Assembly: GCA_007449985.2 (NCBI GenBank)
Contig: VIIQ02000135.1
Span: forward strand, 45,001-109,000
Direction of reading: 5' to 3'
DNA length: 64,000 nt
DNA from: Desmodesmus armatus
Taxonomy: Eukaryota; Chlorophyta; Chlorophyceae; Sphaeropleales; Scenedesmaceae
Position 1 is the stretch's first letter. Every line of letters begins with the position of its first letter. Shown here piece by piece: positions 44,791 to 53,862 of this stretch. Below the pieces are notes generated by a model. The model searched no databases and had not been told where the DNA came from. It worked only from the letters and a program-made list of their open reading frames with translations. The position numbers were made by a program, and so were the translations under genes.

Positions 44791-45131
44791 AAGCTCTCCT
44801 TTCCAGGGGTGTACCTGCGCTCATGCTCGTTGCAGGAACGGCTAGCACATGCAACCATGTACTCCAGCCCGTCGTCACCCACCTGGCCCAGCACAGCCCC
44901 GATGCCTGTGACTGACCAGTCAGTGTGCAGCACAAACTGCCTGTTGATGTCGGCAGGCCTGAGGGCCAGCCCAGGGGTTGCCAGTGCCTGCTTCAGCTGT
45001 TCGTAGGCCGCCTCACGCTCTGTGGTCCACTCCCACTTGACGTCTGCCTTGGTGAGCTGGTAGATGGGGCAGCCGTTTTGCTGAAGCCCGGGATGTATAT
45101 ACGGTAGTAATTCATGATACCCATGATACAT
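44718..45131 (-). CDS. RNase H N-terminal part
   Basis: This frame contains the RT connection and the start of RNase H: FVLHTDWSVTGIGAVLGQ gives the first catalytic Asp, and the glutamate-bearing segment ERRYTPGKESLW follows. After about 44800 the coding continues in the neighbouring frame (AVYGVKHFRHYLHG, then VTDHRP), so a single-base frame change splits the domain. It would degrade the RNA strand during reverse transcription. Confidence 0.75.
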   Translation of the reverse strand: MYHGYHELLPYIHPGLQQNGCPIYQLTKADVKWEWTTEREAAYEQLKQALATPGLALRPADINRQFVLHTDWSVTGIGAVLGQVGDDGLEYMVACASRSCNEHERRYTPGKESLWPLFMASSTSGTTCMAASIPSSW

Positions 45132-46027
45132 CTGAGCTCACTCAGGTTGCGGGGAGAAGGCAGGGCTAGGATGGCTGCCACTTTGGCCTTGGTTGGGCTC
45201 AGTCCATCTGCTGACACCATGTGGCCCAGGTACTCCACCTGTGAGGCTCCAAATATGGACTTTTCAGGGTGTGCTCTCAACCCCACCTGGTGGATGGAGT
45301 CCAGCACTTTGCTCACATGCTCGATGTGGGACTTCATATCCTTGCTGAATATGACCAAGTCGTCCACATAGGCCATGGCGAAGTCAGCACAGCCCCCCTT
45401 GCTGAGCACCTCATCCATCACCCTTTGGTAGATGGCAGTGGCGTTGCGTGTGCCAAAGCTTAGCCTGCAGTAGCCCATGAGCTTTCTGCCCCACCAGAAC
45501 GCCGTGGTGTTTGCTGATGCTTCATCCAGCACCAGCTGGTGAAAGCCAGCACGCATGTCGATCACAGTCCACACCTTGCAGCCAGCCGCTGCTGCGAAGA
45601 TGTCATCTGGCAGGGGTGGAGTGTAGCTGTCTGCGACCATGGCCTTGTTGAGCCTACGGTAGTCCTGGCACAGACGCTTCTCAGTCCACTCCCCTGTGAC
45701 CCCATCCTTCTTTGCTGCCAGCACAGGGTGGCATGCGTACTTGTTTGTGCTGGGCAGCTCCTTGATCAGCCCTGCTGCTTCCAGCTCAGCACACTTCTCA
45801 TCCAGAATCTGCCTCTCAGCAGGGCTGAGTCTCCTGCTATGGCAGGCTTCCTTGATTGGGTCCTCATGCTTGAGCTTCCAACCCACTTCGTGCTCGTAGC
45901 CTGGCATTTCTGCATGCGAGTAGGCGAAGGCATGCCTCCTGCAGTTCTGCCTGCTCCTCTGGGGTGGCATCGGGGTGGCAGGCAAACTGCCACTTGCCCT
46001 CTGGGTCGATGATGGTCTCAGGAGCAA
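44993..46027 (-). CDS. Reverse transcriptase
   Basis: Coding enters from the upstream frame near 45940. Visible Ty3-type RT features: AEMPGYEHEVGWKLKHEDPI at the start, AAGLIKEL, HPVLAAKKDG, LCQDYRRLNK, VWTVIDMRAGFHQL with a catalytic Asp, TAFWWG, LSFGTRNA, the active-site AYVDDLVIFS (YVDD at 45370-45359), and VEYLGHMVSADGL. After about residue 325 coding moves to the frame ending at 44718. All catalytic residues are intact despite the frame changes. Confidence 0.92.
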   Translation of the reverse strand: MLLRPSSTQRASGSLPATPMPPQRSRQNCRRHAFAYSHAEMPGYEHEVGWKLKHEDPIKEACHSRRLSPAERQILDEKCAELEAAGLIKELPSTNKYACHPVLAAKKDGVTGEWTEKRLCQDYRRLNKAMVADSYTPPLPDDIFAAAAGCKVWTVIDMRAGFHQLVLDEASANTTAFWWGRKLMGYCRLSFGTRNATAIYQRVMDEVLSKGGCADFAMAYVDDLVIFSKDMKSHIEHVSKVLDSIHQVGLRAHPEKSIFGASQVEYLGHMVSADGLSPTKAKVAAILALPSPRNLSELRCIMGIMNYYRIYIPGFSKTAAPSTSSPRQTSSGSGPQSVRRPTNS

Positions 46028-48359
46028 ACTCCGGCTTGTCCCTCTCCCCAGCTGGTTGCAGAGCTTCCAACAGCTCTACTGGCAGGGAGCGGCTGACATC
46101 GTAGCCCACGGCGTCCACCCTTGCCATTTCACCAGCAAGCAGATCTTGCACTCTGGGGTTCTCAAGCTGGGTGAACTGGGGCCCGGAAACACCTGCAGTG
46201 CCAACTCCCAGGGCGCCCTGCATTCCATGTTCCATCGCACCTGCTGTTGCCGCGGTTGTCCCACAAAACAGTAGCAGCAGCAGCACTGCCCAAGTCCACA
46301 CGACTCCTGTCTTGAAGCTCTTCTGCCTACTGCACCTGGGAGGCAGGCAGTAGAGAGCTCTGAGCAGCTGCCACGACACCCGCTTTCTCTTCCTCTTGGT
46401 GCGCGGCGCCCTGGCCAGCTCAAGCTTCAGGTTTGCCCAGTACACAAGCCGTGGGCAGCTAACCACTGCAGCCAACCATCCTGCTGCTGCCGCAGCAGTA
46501 GCGTTGCCAACCCAGCCCAGCATGGCGTAGCCCACAGCAGTCACTCCTGCAATGCAGGCAGCGAAGGCGCACAGCAGAGCTACCAGCACCTCAAGCTGGC
46601 AGGGGTAGGCGGAGAAGTGGTACTTGCGGGGCCCAGGGTTCCGCTCCACATCACCTGATGCCATGAGGCGGGCCTCCTGCTCACCCACCCAGCCGTTACG
46701 GTACACCCTGTAGTCCAGCTGGTGGCGTCGAGTGGTTGGGTTCCAACGCAGTGGGGTGATTGGAGGTTGCCTGCTTGGTGTGGGCAGCTCGACTATCACC
46801 CCAGCGCGCAACATCTCCGCCAGCTGTGCTGCAGCTGCCACCTGCTCCTGCCCCCCCAGCCGGTAGCCTGTTGGCCCCGGGTTGGGCTCCACGTCACCTG
46901 ACGCCATCAGGCGAGCCTCTTGCTCACCTGCCCAGCCAGCGCTGCAGACCTTGGCGGCGACTCCAACTCCTGCACACTCCTGTGCAGGCTTGAGGCAGAC
47001 CCAGGGCACTTCCACCAGGTCCATGACTCCCTTGTTGAGCCTTGGCCTGATGAAGCACTTCTGGAGTCCGAAGTCCATCACCATGCCCAGCAGGTGCATC
47101 TGCTCCCTGCCCAGGATGGCATCGTAGACACCACGGTTGCCGGTGTGCATCACCAGAGCGTTGAAGGCAACAGCAGTGGCGTCTGGGGTGCCTGGCAGCA
47201 TCAGCAGCTTGACATCTTGTAGCACACCCTCTGGTCTGGCAGTGTTGCCATCTGCAGTAGCGATGCCTGCATTGCGTGAGGGACCCACCACCAGATCTGA
47301 CTGCAGCGCAATGTGTCTCACCAGGATGCCCCCATCGGCACCGCTGTCCAACAGCATCCTCAGCTTGGGCAGGGCTCGCTTCTTCCTGCCGTCAAACAGC
47401 TTGAAGGCGCTGTTGTCTAGGTAGGGGAGGGAAGGCAGCAGACTGCTGTTTGATACCCCACCACTGTGGCCACCGGTGTACGGCCGGGGGTCTGAACTGC
47501 TGCTGCTGCTGCCTTTGTCATTGCTGCTGACCTTCGGCAGCACTGACTTCTCTGCACTTGCCTTGTTGGCTGACAGCGCCGCCGCCAGTGCAGCTGGTGA
47601 GGTGATCACAGTTGCTGCAGGTAGCATGGACAGTTTGCCCTTGAAGAGCAGCTGCCTGAAGCTCAGACTGGGCATTCTCACCACTGTCAGGGCAGTGTCA
47701 GCCCCACTCTGCAGCAGCGCATCCAGCATGTCAGCGTCGGCCGTGGGGTCCACAGCAATGATGGTGTATGCGGCAGTGGGTGTGATTCGCCGCAGCTCCG
47801 CAAACGGCTCCTGCTCTGCTGCCAGCTCCTCCTCCTTGTCTGCTGAGGCCTCCTGTGCAGGTGAAGGCTCGCCCGCTGCATCTGCAGACTCTTCAGCCTG
47901 CTCAGTCAGCAGCAGCTTTGAGGCCCTCCTCGTCATCACACGGCTGTGCTGGTGGAAGCCGGCAGGTGTGGTCTGCTTCAGGCCCCCTGCTACTGCTGCT
48001 GATGCCAGCCTGTCATCAGGGCAGCACTCTGGCTCTGAGTCCTGTGTGAAGTGCAGGGCAGCCACATGGCAGTTGCCTCCAAGCTCCCACACGTTGACGC
48101 CCTCCTGTGCTGAAGCAGCCAGCTCAGCATCACTCATCACAGCAGCTGCCTGACGGCGGTCCTGGAAGGGACGCCTGCGCAGCTTGTCCCCGGGATCGGG
48201 GCCGTAGCACTCCAAGTCAGGGTTGTGACGACGGCCACACGCCTCGTGCTTGGGGTAGCAGCTGCCAGCATGCCACCTGCCACACTCTGCACACTTGCGC
48301 CTTTCCTGCCTTGCGTCATTGGCTGCGTTGTAGGTCTTGCCTGCGCGGTTCTCCAGCAC
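45864..48359 (-). CDS. Gag end, protease, twin 2A motifs and membrane segment
   Basis: 831 codons open. Near the start lies a Cys/His cluster (CAECGRWHAGSCYPKHEACG), a variant zinc knuckle. An aspartic-protease-like segment has LLDSGADGGILV near residue 338. Two ribosome-skipping 2A motifs follow, GDVEPNPGP at 488-496 (46898-46872) and GDVERNPGP at 569-577 (46655-46629), each preceded by the same EQEARLMAS. After the second come hydrophobic spans at about 589-636 (probably two helices) and 685-707, with a basic TKRKRKR stretch between. The end (FAPETIIDPEGKWQFAC) leads into reverse transcriptase via a frame change near 45940. By analogy with known 2A sequences, ribosome skipping would free the gag-protease part, a short 81-residue peptide and a membrane-anchored downstream polyprotein. 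Confidence 0.8.
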   Translation of the reverse strand: MLENRAGKTYNAANDARQERRKCAECGRWHAGSCYPKHEACGRRHNPDLECYGPDPGDKLRRRPFQDRRQAAAVMSDAELAASAQEGVNVWELGGNCHVAALHFTQDSEPECCPDDRLASAAVAGGLKQTTPAGFHQHSRVMTRRASKLLLTEQAEESADAAGEPSPAQEASADKEEELAAEQEPFAELRRITPTAAYTIIAVDPTADADMLDALLQSGADTALTVVRMPSLSFRQLLFKGKLSMLPAATVITSPAALAAALSANKASAEKSVLPKVSSNDKGSSSSSSDPRPYTGGHSGGVSNSSLLPSLPYLDNSAFKLFDGRKKRALPKLRMLLDSGADGGILVRHIALQSDLVVGPSRNAGIATADGNTARPEGVLQDVKLLMLPGTPDATAVAFNALVMHTGNRGVYDAILGREQMHLLGMVMDFGLQKCFIRPRLNKGVMDLVEVPWVCLKPAQECAGVGVAAKVCSAGWAGEQEARLMASGDVEPNPGPTGYRLGGQEQVAAAAQLAEMLRAGVIVELPTPSRQPPITPLRWNPTTRRHQLDYRVYRNGWVGEQEARLMASGDVERNPGPRKYHFSAYPCQLEVLVALLCAFAACIAGVTAVGYAMLGWVGNATAAAAAGWLAAVVSCPRLVYWANLKLELARAPRTKRKRKRVSWQLLRALYCLPPRCSRQKSFKTGVVWTWAVLLLLLFCGTTAATAGAMEHGMQGALGVGTAGVSGPQFTQLENPRVQDLLAGEMARVDAVGYDVSRSLPVELLEALQPAGERDKPEFAPETIIDPEGKWQFACHPDATPEEQAELQEACLRLLACRNARLRARSGLEAQA

Positions 48360-49981
48360 TAGCAGCGGCAGTGCCCTTGTTGGCCGCCAGGGCCTGCAGG
48401 GGCACTGTTGCCGCCCCCGCTGCTGCTTGAGAACCGACCGGCCTGCTTGAAGCCTGCAGCGTTGGCGCCACCCATCAGCCTGTGCATCTGTGACACCAGG
48501 GCAGCAGCAAGCTCTTCAGTGCCACCTGCACTGCTGCTGTTGCCGCCCCAGCCATCGGCACCTGAGCTCCCAGCAAGGAATGCACCCTTGCCGCCAAAGA
48601 CGCCCCTCATGCCTGTGAGCAGCTGGGTGCTCTGCTGCTTCTGCTGCACGTCGAGTGCCTTCCGTATGACACTGTCAATTGTCACAGAACCAGTGACAGC
48701 GTCGAGTGCAGCAGTCACACGGCGGCTCACTTCTGTGTCCTTCAAGCCCAGCAGCAGCAGAGTGGTGCCGTCCAAGGGGTTGCCTACCAGCTGAGATGCC
48801 AGCACGTAGTTCTTCACCCCGCATGCCGAACTGCTGGATGTCTTCTGCAGCAGAGACCTGCTCCAGAGGGAACAGCTGCACACCCTGCTTGGGCGACAGC
48901 ATGATCCTCTGGATCTGCTCTGGTGTGGGGACGCATACGATGCACTTGAACACAGTCAGTAGCTTCAGGGTGGGCAGGAAGATTGCCTGCTCCTCTCCAG
49001 CCTCTCCTGAGTACACAATCTCCTCCAGCTTCACGGGGCCACCTGTGTCCCCCACCTGCAGCTTCTTGTACTCTTCCAGGTTTTTTGCAAGGCGGTTCAC
49101 TCGTCCCAGCAACTCGTTTGTCTTGTTGATGGTCTCTGGCAGGTGTGCATCCAACTCAGCCTGCAGCTCGTCCACCCTGGCCTTCTTTGCCGCCTTTGTA
49201 GCAGTGGCGGTTGCCAGCGCCTGCTGCAGCTCCTGTTGCCTTGCAGCAGCTGTTGCAATCACCTGTGCATCTTCTGACGCCGGGGTTGGTGAGCTTGCAG
49301 AGCAGCAGTGGCCGCAGCCAGTGCCTCCTCTGCTGCTGTCAGCTGCTGGGCAGCAGGTCCCTGGTCCGACTTGATCCTGTCCTCAACGCCCTCAGTAGTG
49401 GCGACGTAGTTCCTGAGCTCCTTGTCAGCACCGTCCTTCTGTTTGCCAAGCCGGGTTAGCAGCGTGTCATCTGAGCTGTCCTCCTGCTCCTTCCAGGTCC
49501 CAGAGCTGCTAGCCCTCAGGTGTGCATGTGGGGGCAGCTTCAGGCCCCTTCCTGACACCTGTGTCTCCATGTCGCTGTTGGCCACCTGGAATTTGTCCGG
49601 CATCACATCAGACAGGGTCTTCACCAGCTTGGCCACAAACACGGACTGCTGTATGTGCGGGGGCAGGTGGGCTCCAACCACGCGCTCCGTCGCGCTCGAC
49701 AGGTTCATACCCATCACACACTCCCCCCTTGCACCCTGGAAGAACTCCTCTTCCATTGAGTTGTGGAGCTCCTTCACCAGGGCCATGTGCAGGCCGTCAG
49801 GTGGTAGCTTGTCATACACCAGCTTAATCACACCATTGGGTGATGTGATGTTGCTCTTGGTGTGCCGTGTCTCCTCACGCACAGCGTTCAGCAGCTGGTT
49901 GCAAGCCATCATGCCCTCCACTCCAGGAGGGATGTTGGCCAGCTCTCCCTTGGGCAGGGTGCTCCTGATGATGGTTGGCAC
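48359..49981 (-). pseudogene. Gag-like region in three overlapping frames
   Basis: Three overlapping minus-strand frames appear to be one original gag. Part one (49981-49259) reads PPGVEGMMACNQLLNAVREE and an extended helical region. Part two (49262-48675) is a coiled coil rich in Ala, Lys and Gln (AAKKARVDELQAELDAH, RLAKNLEEYKKL). Part three (48883-48359) has TTLLLLGLKDTEVSRRVTAA and a Gly/Ser-rich end before the zinc knuckle. Frame changes lie near 49260 and 48850. No ATG is present at the start of part one; its first codon in this frame may be GTG, so the true start could be further upstream. No family-specific gag motif was recognised, so the assignment rests on position and the zinc knuckle that follows. 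Confidence 0.55.
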
Positions 49982-49985
49982 CTGT

Positions 49986-51386
49986 GTTGACGCCTAGGCC
50001 TTGGCGCCCTCCGTTTGTTTGCATACTGTCTTCACTACTTGACAGATGCTTCTCAGGGGTGTTCTGCTGAACAACTTCCCTAGGTGGCTTCTCTCAGGTC
50101 ACTTTGCAGTCTTCTAAGTGGTCTGAAAGCCTATCAAAGTTCTATTAGGGGAGGACGGTGACTTATTGTGCGGGCTGACTACTCCTAAGCTAGCATAAGC
50201 GCTACACTCACTTGCAGCGCAGTTGGCAGTTTATCACACTCATGGTTGCCCCTAGGCAGCAGAGTGCCTTGTGCCAACTTTTGCTACCACTCCACAGTGG
50301 CAGCACTCCCACTGCGAGCTCGCAGGGGCGGTCTAGGTGTTAGGGCCCTTCTGGTAGGAGTGTGTTAGGAAGTCACACACCGGCGTCCTAACAGCTCGGA
50401 GGTGGCGGTGTGTCTGACAGCGCCAGCTGTGTAGGCCCATAGCCACCCATGTACAGCAACCCAGCCCCTCCAGGGAGCACTCCTGCAGTGTGGGTGGTGT
50501 GCCGTAAGCTTGCGGCCGCAAGTTCCTTCCTAACACCACCCGTCATTGGCCTTGCATCCAAGCTTGAGCGGGTGCAGCTTGCAACGCAGAGGCAACAGTA
50601 GCTTGCGTATGCAGCGTGCAGCGGCTCCATGGAGACCAGAATTTACAGTCGTCGTAGCATTTCCAAAACACGCAGCGCCCTGTGTGGTGGCTTACACTCG
50701 CGCAGCATTGGAGGCAGTGGCACCTACAACAGTAGCAGTCCTGCGGCGCGGTTCCAGAGCAGTTCAGGGCGTCCCCTCCCTCCTGCACGGCCTATACCGC
50801 TCAAACCTCTCAGCCGTTGTTGCCATTCACATCGTGTGGCACTGTGCTCCCTTGAGCGGAAGCATCTGTGTTGTACTGGCACAGCAGTAGCACGCTGGAA
50901 GGTCAGTGGGCCAGCTGGCCCAGCTACGGCAGTAAGGGCAGCAGCTAGGCTGCAGCAGCCCAAGTACTTCAGCATGTAGAACCTTGTAGACAGATACAAG
51001 CAGAGAAGCTCCGCAGAAGGGCAGGCAGCATTTGCCTGTCCACCCCAGCAGCAGCGATGGGTGATCAATCCATTTTCCGCGCAGCAGCCAGGCAGGCCAA
51101 GCGCGCTGTTACGTGCAGCAGGAAGATTTTGCAGCTTGCAGGTTTGAAAAACGTAGCCAGTAGACCTAGGAGGACGCAGCCTGGGCAGCGCCCGGCAGCA
51201 GCAGAAGGCTCAGCCCTCTCGCAGTCCACAGCAGCAGGCAGCGCGAGCAGAAGACTAGAAGCAGCCTAAGTGGCTTCCGTTTTCCCGTTTCCGCTCTCAG
51301 CGGTGCCTTGCTCCCTTGCGAGAGTGTTGCCTAAAGCAGCACCGTAGCCGAGCAGCTCCCGTAGCCTCCTTGCAAACAGCCAATCT
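49986..51386. other. Region upstream of the retroelement gag; no LTR recognised
   Basis: This is where a 5' LTR and leader would lie. I find no copy of it next to the element's 3' end. It contains an imperfect hairpin-rich stretch near 50370-50530. A small plus-strand frame at 51057-51269 begins MGDQSIFRAAARQAKRA but has no further support. Confidence 0.35.
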
Positions 51387-51653
51387 TCATTTGCAGCAGT
51401 GGCAGCGCCAGTGCAGGCACAAGCAGCAGACTAGCGGACCAGGGGCTCCGGCCCCGGGTCCCCTCTTCTCGAAGACGCCCACGTAGTCCGCGAGGTAGCC
51501 CGTGGAAGCATTGTCAATGCTTCCCGTAGTGTAGCAGCAGCGAAGGTGAGCAGCAGGAGCTCTGCAGAGAGCTCCCACAGAAGTTGCCCACGCGCTCCTG
51601 CTCTTCTCGAAGATGCCCACATACTCCTCGAGGTACTCCGTAGAGTCTTCCAA
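51387..51653 (-). other. Possible coding fragment with a duplicated YL-x-YVG-x-FEK motif
   Basis: The minus-strand frame contains STEYLEEYVGIFEKS and, 45 residues on, STGYLADYVGVFEKR, so a short unit has been tandemly duplicated (DNA near 51467-51520 and 51598-51650). The frame starts at a possible ATG, but no splice context or family is clear. Confidence 0.25.
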
Positions 51654-51764
51654 ATATTTTCCTGCGAAATATAAGGATTTATGCAGCCCGTAGCCAGCCC
51701 ATCCTGCCCTCAGTCACCGCCCCACCCCCCTACTGCTTACTCCCGAGCCATGCAGGAAGCGGCG

Positions 51765-51966
51765 TGCAGTGCAGAAGAAGAAGAAGAAGGGTTACAGGGC
51801 GACACACGCAGCTACGCTGCAACGACACCCAGCATCGGAAGGGAACCAAAGTCCTTTGCAGGACCCACAAGGACGGGAACAGACAGCACGGAAAGGAGAG
51901 AACCCGCCACCATAGATGTCTGCAGAGGAGACTGTCTGAAAGGAGGGGACCACAGGCAAGGCTTGC
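51765..51966 (-). repeat. Inverted copy of the (TTC)n-tailed repeat
   Basis: In reverse complement this matches the segment seen at 53290-53506 (GTCTGTTCCCGTCCTTGTGG and onwards) and ends in the same TTC run, read here as GAAGAAGAAG. Its right end abuts the family X element at 51967. Confidence 0.85.
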
Positions 51967-52651
51967 AGTGCAAGCACGAGCATATCGCTGCTCATAGCAC
52001 TAGTAAGGAGGCCCTGGTACTGCATTGTAATCGGGGAAAGCAGGAGCATCACTGGGTTACACGGCTAGGAAAGCAACCTCGCCTGTTGCGAAGCAGCACA
52101 TAACCGGGCCGCCGATAGCCCATTACAATATGTCGGTGGTCTTCAGATCGCAAGGTCTGGGGATCGAATGCTGGCAAAGACACTGGCCAGGCTGTGATGT
52201 CCGCCCACCTTGTAGCGGCTTGCAGTGGTGAAGGGGTTTCGGTGGTTTACCCTTCACGCGTGGTGATACCAAGCTTCGGCTTCGGCAGTTAACTAGGTCT
52301 GGAGAGTACCACTATGTGGTGAAAGTATCCAGTAATGAGGGAATGACAGCACAGTGGCAGCATATGCAGCGGCAGTTCCATCTCCCCTTCCCTCCTTTAA
52401 AGAAAAAAAAAAGATAACCAGCATAACAAACTGTAAGACTCAATCACGACAGGGACAGGGACGCCGTTGGGTTCCCCAAGCGGCGTGCAGCAGACACAAC
52501 CAGCGACACTGCCACTGTCACATAGGTGTTAGGTCTCAGACCCTTTCAACTGCAGCGACAGCTCAACATGTTTGAAGCAAACAAGCAAACCAAACAGCAG
52601 TACAACGTACCAACCCGCCATTCTATCCACACGCCGTCATACGGCGTGACA
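51967..52651. mobile_element. Family X element, second copy, interrupted by a SINE
   Basis: Positions 51967-52105 and 52414-52651 correspond to the two halves of the uninterrupted copy at 38361-38727. Both copies end at the same CACGCCGTCATACGGCGTG hairpin. An internal segment of about 20 bp is inverted relative to the other copy (CTTGGGGAACCCAACGG against CCGTTGGGTTCCCCAAG). Confidence 0.8.
52106..52413 (+). mobile_element. SINE with tRNA-like head, copy 1
   Basis: About 308 bp, beginning GGGCCGCCGATAGCCCATTA and ending in an A-rich tail (AAAGAAAAAAAAAAG). The head has a B-box-like GGGGATCGAATGC and an A-box-like TAGCCCATTAC, as in tRNA-derived pol III elements. It is flanked by a 6-bp duplication ATAACC (52100-52105 and 52414-52419); the family X copy near 38495 shows the unoccupied site. 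Confidence 0.75.
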
Positions 52652-52841
52652 CTCCAAAGGTGCTGTGCGGGATGCATGCATAATGCAGGTTGCGCGGCGT
52701 GTGTGTTCAAACACCGTGTTCATCTTCATCATGTCACACTGACAACCAAAGCAATGCCTTTTACTAGCCGATGCATGTGCAATGGCATGCATTATTCTGT
52801 AATGATGTCTCAAACACCAGATCAGCAACATCTGGTCATAT

Positions 52842-53138
52842 AAAAAAAAGGAAGGAAGGGGAGATGGAACTGCCGCTGCATATGCTGCCACTGTGCTGTC
52901 ATTCCCTCATTACTGGATACTTTCACCACATAGTGGTACTCTCCAGACGTAGTAAACTGCCGAAGCCGAAGCTTGGTATCACCTCGCGTGAAGGGTAAAC
53001 CACCGAAACCCTTCACCACTGCGAGCCGCTACAAGGGTGGGCGGACATCACAGCCTGGCCAATGTCTTTGCCAGCATTCGATCCCCAGACCTTACGATCT
53101 GAAGACCACCGACATATTGTAATGGGCTATCGGCGGCC
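52842..53138 (-). mobile_element. SINE with tRNA-like head, copy 2, inverted
   Basis: Reverse-complement copy of 52106-52413, about 95 percent similar by eye, with the tRNA-like head at 53138 and a homopolymer (A on the plus strand) tail at 52842. Target-site duplication is unclear: flanks share only ATAT. Confidence 0.75.
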
Positions 53139-53231
53139 ATATGACAATGTCACACTGCACAAGTGCCAATGTGAAATTGAGTGCATCCGCAGTGCCCCTC
53201 AGATACACAACAACGAAGCCATGTCACCTTG

Positions 53232-53858
53232 CCCCGGGGGCATGGGGGTGTGTGTTCGGCTTGGTACTGGTGGAAGCCCTCTTGTCTGTGTGGCTGGCTT
53301 TGTGGGGTTGAAGCCTTGCCTGTGGTCCCCTCCTTTCAGACAGTCTCCTCTGCAGACATCTATGGTGGCGGGTTCTCTCCTTTCCGTGCTGTCTGTTCCC
53401 GTCCTTGTGGGTCCTGCAAAGGACTTTGGTTCCCTTCCGATGCTGGGTGTCGTTGCAGCGTAGCTGCGTGTGTCGCCCTGTAACCCCTTCTTCTTCTTCT
53501 TCATGTCACCTTGTGGTGGAAGCCCTCTTGTCTGTGTGGCTGGCTTTGTGGGGTTGAAGCCTTGCCTGTGGTCCCCTCCTTTCAGACAGTCTCCTCTGCA
53601 GACATCTATGGTGGCGGGTTCTCTCCTTTCCGTGCTGTCTGTTCCCGTCCTTGTGGGTCCTGCAAAGGACTTTGGTTCCCTTCCGATGCTGGGTGTCGTT
53701 GCAGCGTAGCTGCGTGTGTCGCCCTGTAACCCCTTCTTCTTCTTCATGTCACCTTGTGGGTCCTGCAAAGGACTTTGGTTCCCTTCCGATGCTGGGTGTC
53801 GTTGCAGCGTAGCTGCGTGTGTCGCCCTGTAACCCCTTCTTCTTCTTCTTCCATGTCA
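53232..53858 (+). repeat. Three serial 5'-truncated copies with (TTC)n tails
   Basis: Copies start at about 53232, 53515 and 53757, each shorter at its 5' end, and all end in CGCCCTGTAACCCC plus a TTC run. The sequence ATGTCACCTTG stands before the first copy and after the first and second; ATGTCACC follows the third. Confidence 0.85.
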
Positions 53859-53862
53859 CCAA

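Larger units (their letters stand above)
39400..49985 (-). mobile_element. Ty3/Gypsy-like retroelement with methyltransferase, 2A and chromatin-reader modules
   Basis: Order on the minus strand: gag, zinc knuckle, aspartic protease, two 2A motifs, membrane segment, reverse transcriptase, RNase H, DNMT3-like methyltransferase, integrase, PHD finger, Tudor-like stretch, methyltransferase-like fold, CCCH finger, RS-rich tail. RT-RNase H-integrase order is Ty3/Gypsy type. At least eight single-base frame changes split the coding sequence, but few internal stops lie within domains. I found no matching terminal repeats between 50.0-51.4 kb and 38.85-39.4 kb, so LTRs are missing, very diverged or outside the stretch I could compare. 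Confidence 0.88.

Noticed and set aside
45864..46027. Overlap of the two pol frames as a programmed -1 frameshift site
   Set aside because: I see no clear slippery heptamer with a following pseudoknot here, and similar frame changes occur at many other places in the element, so decay or sequence error is simpler.
52106..52180. SINE head as a functional tRNA gene
   Set aside because: The B-box-like part is present but the cloverleaf stems do not close convincingly, and an A-rich tail and target duplications mark it as a retroposon.
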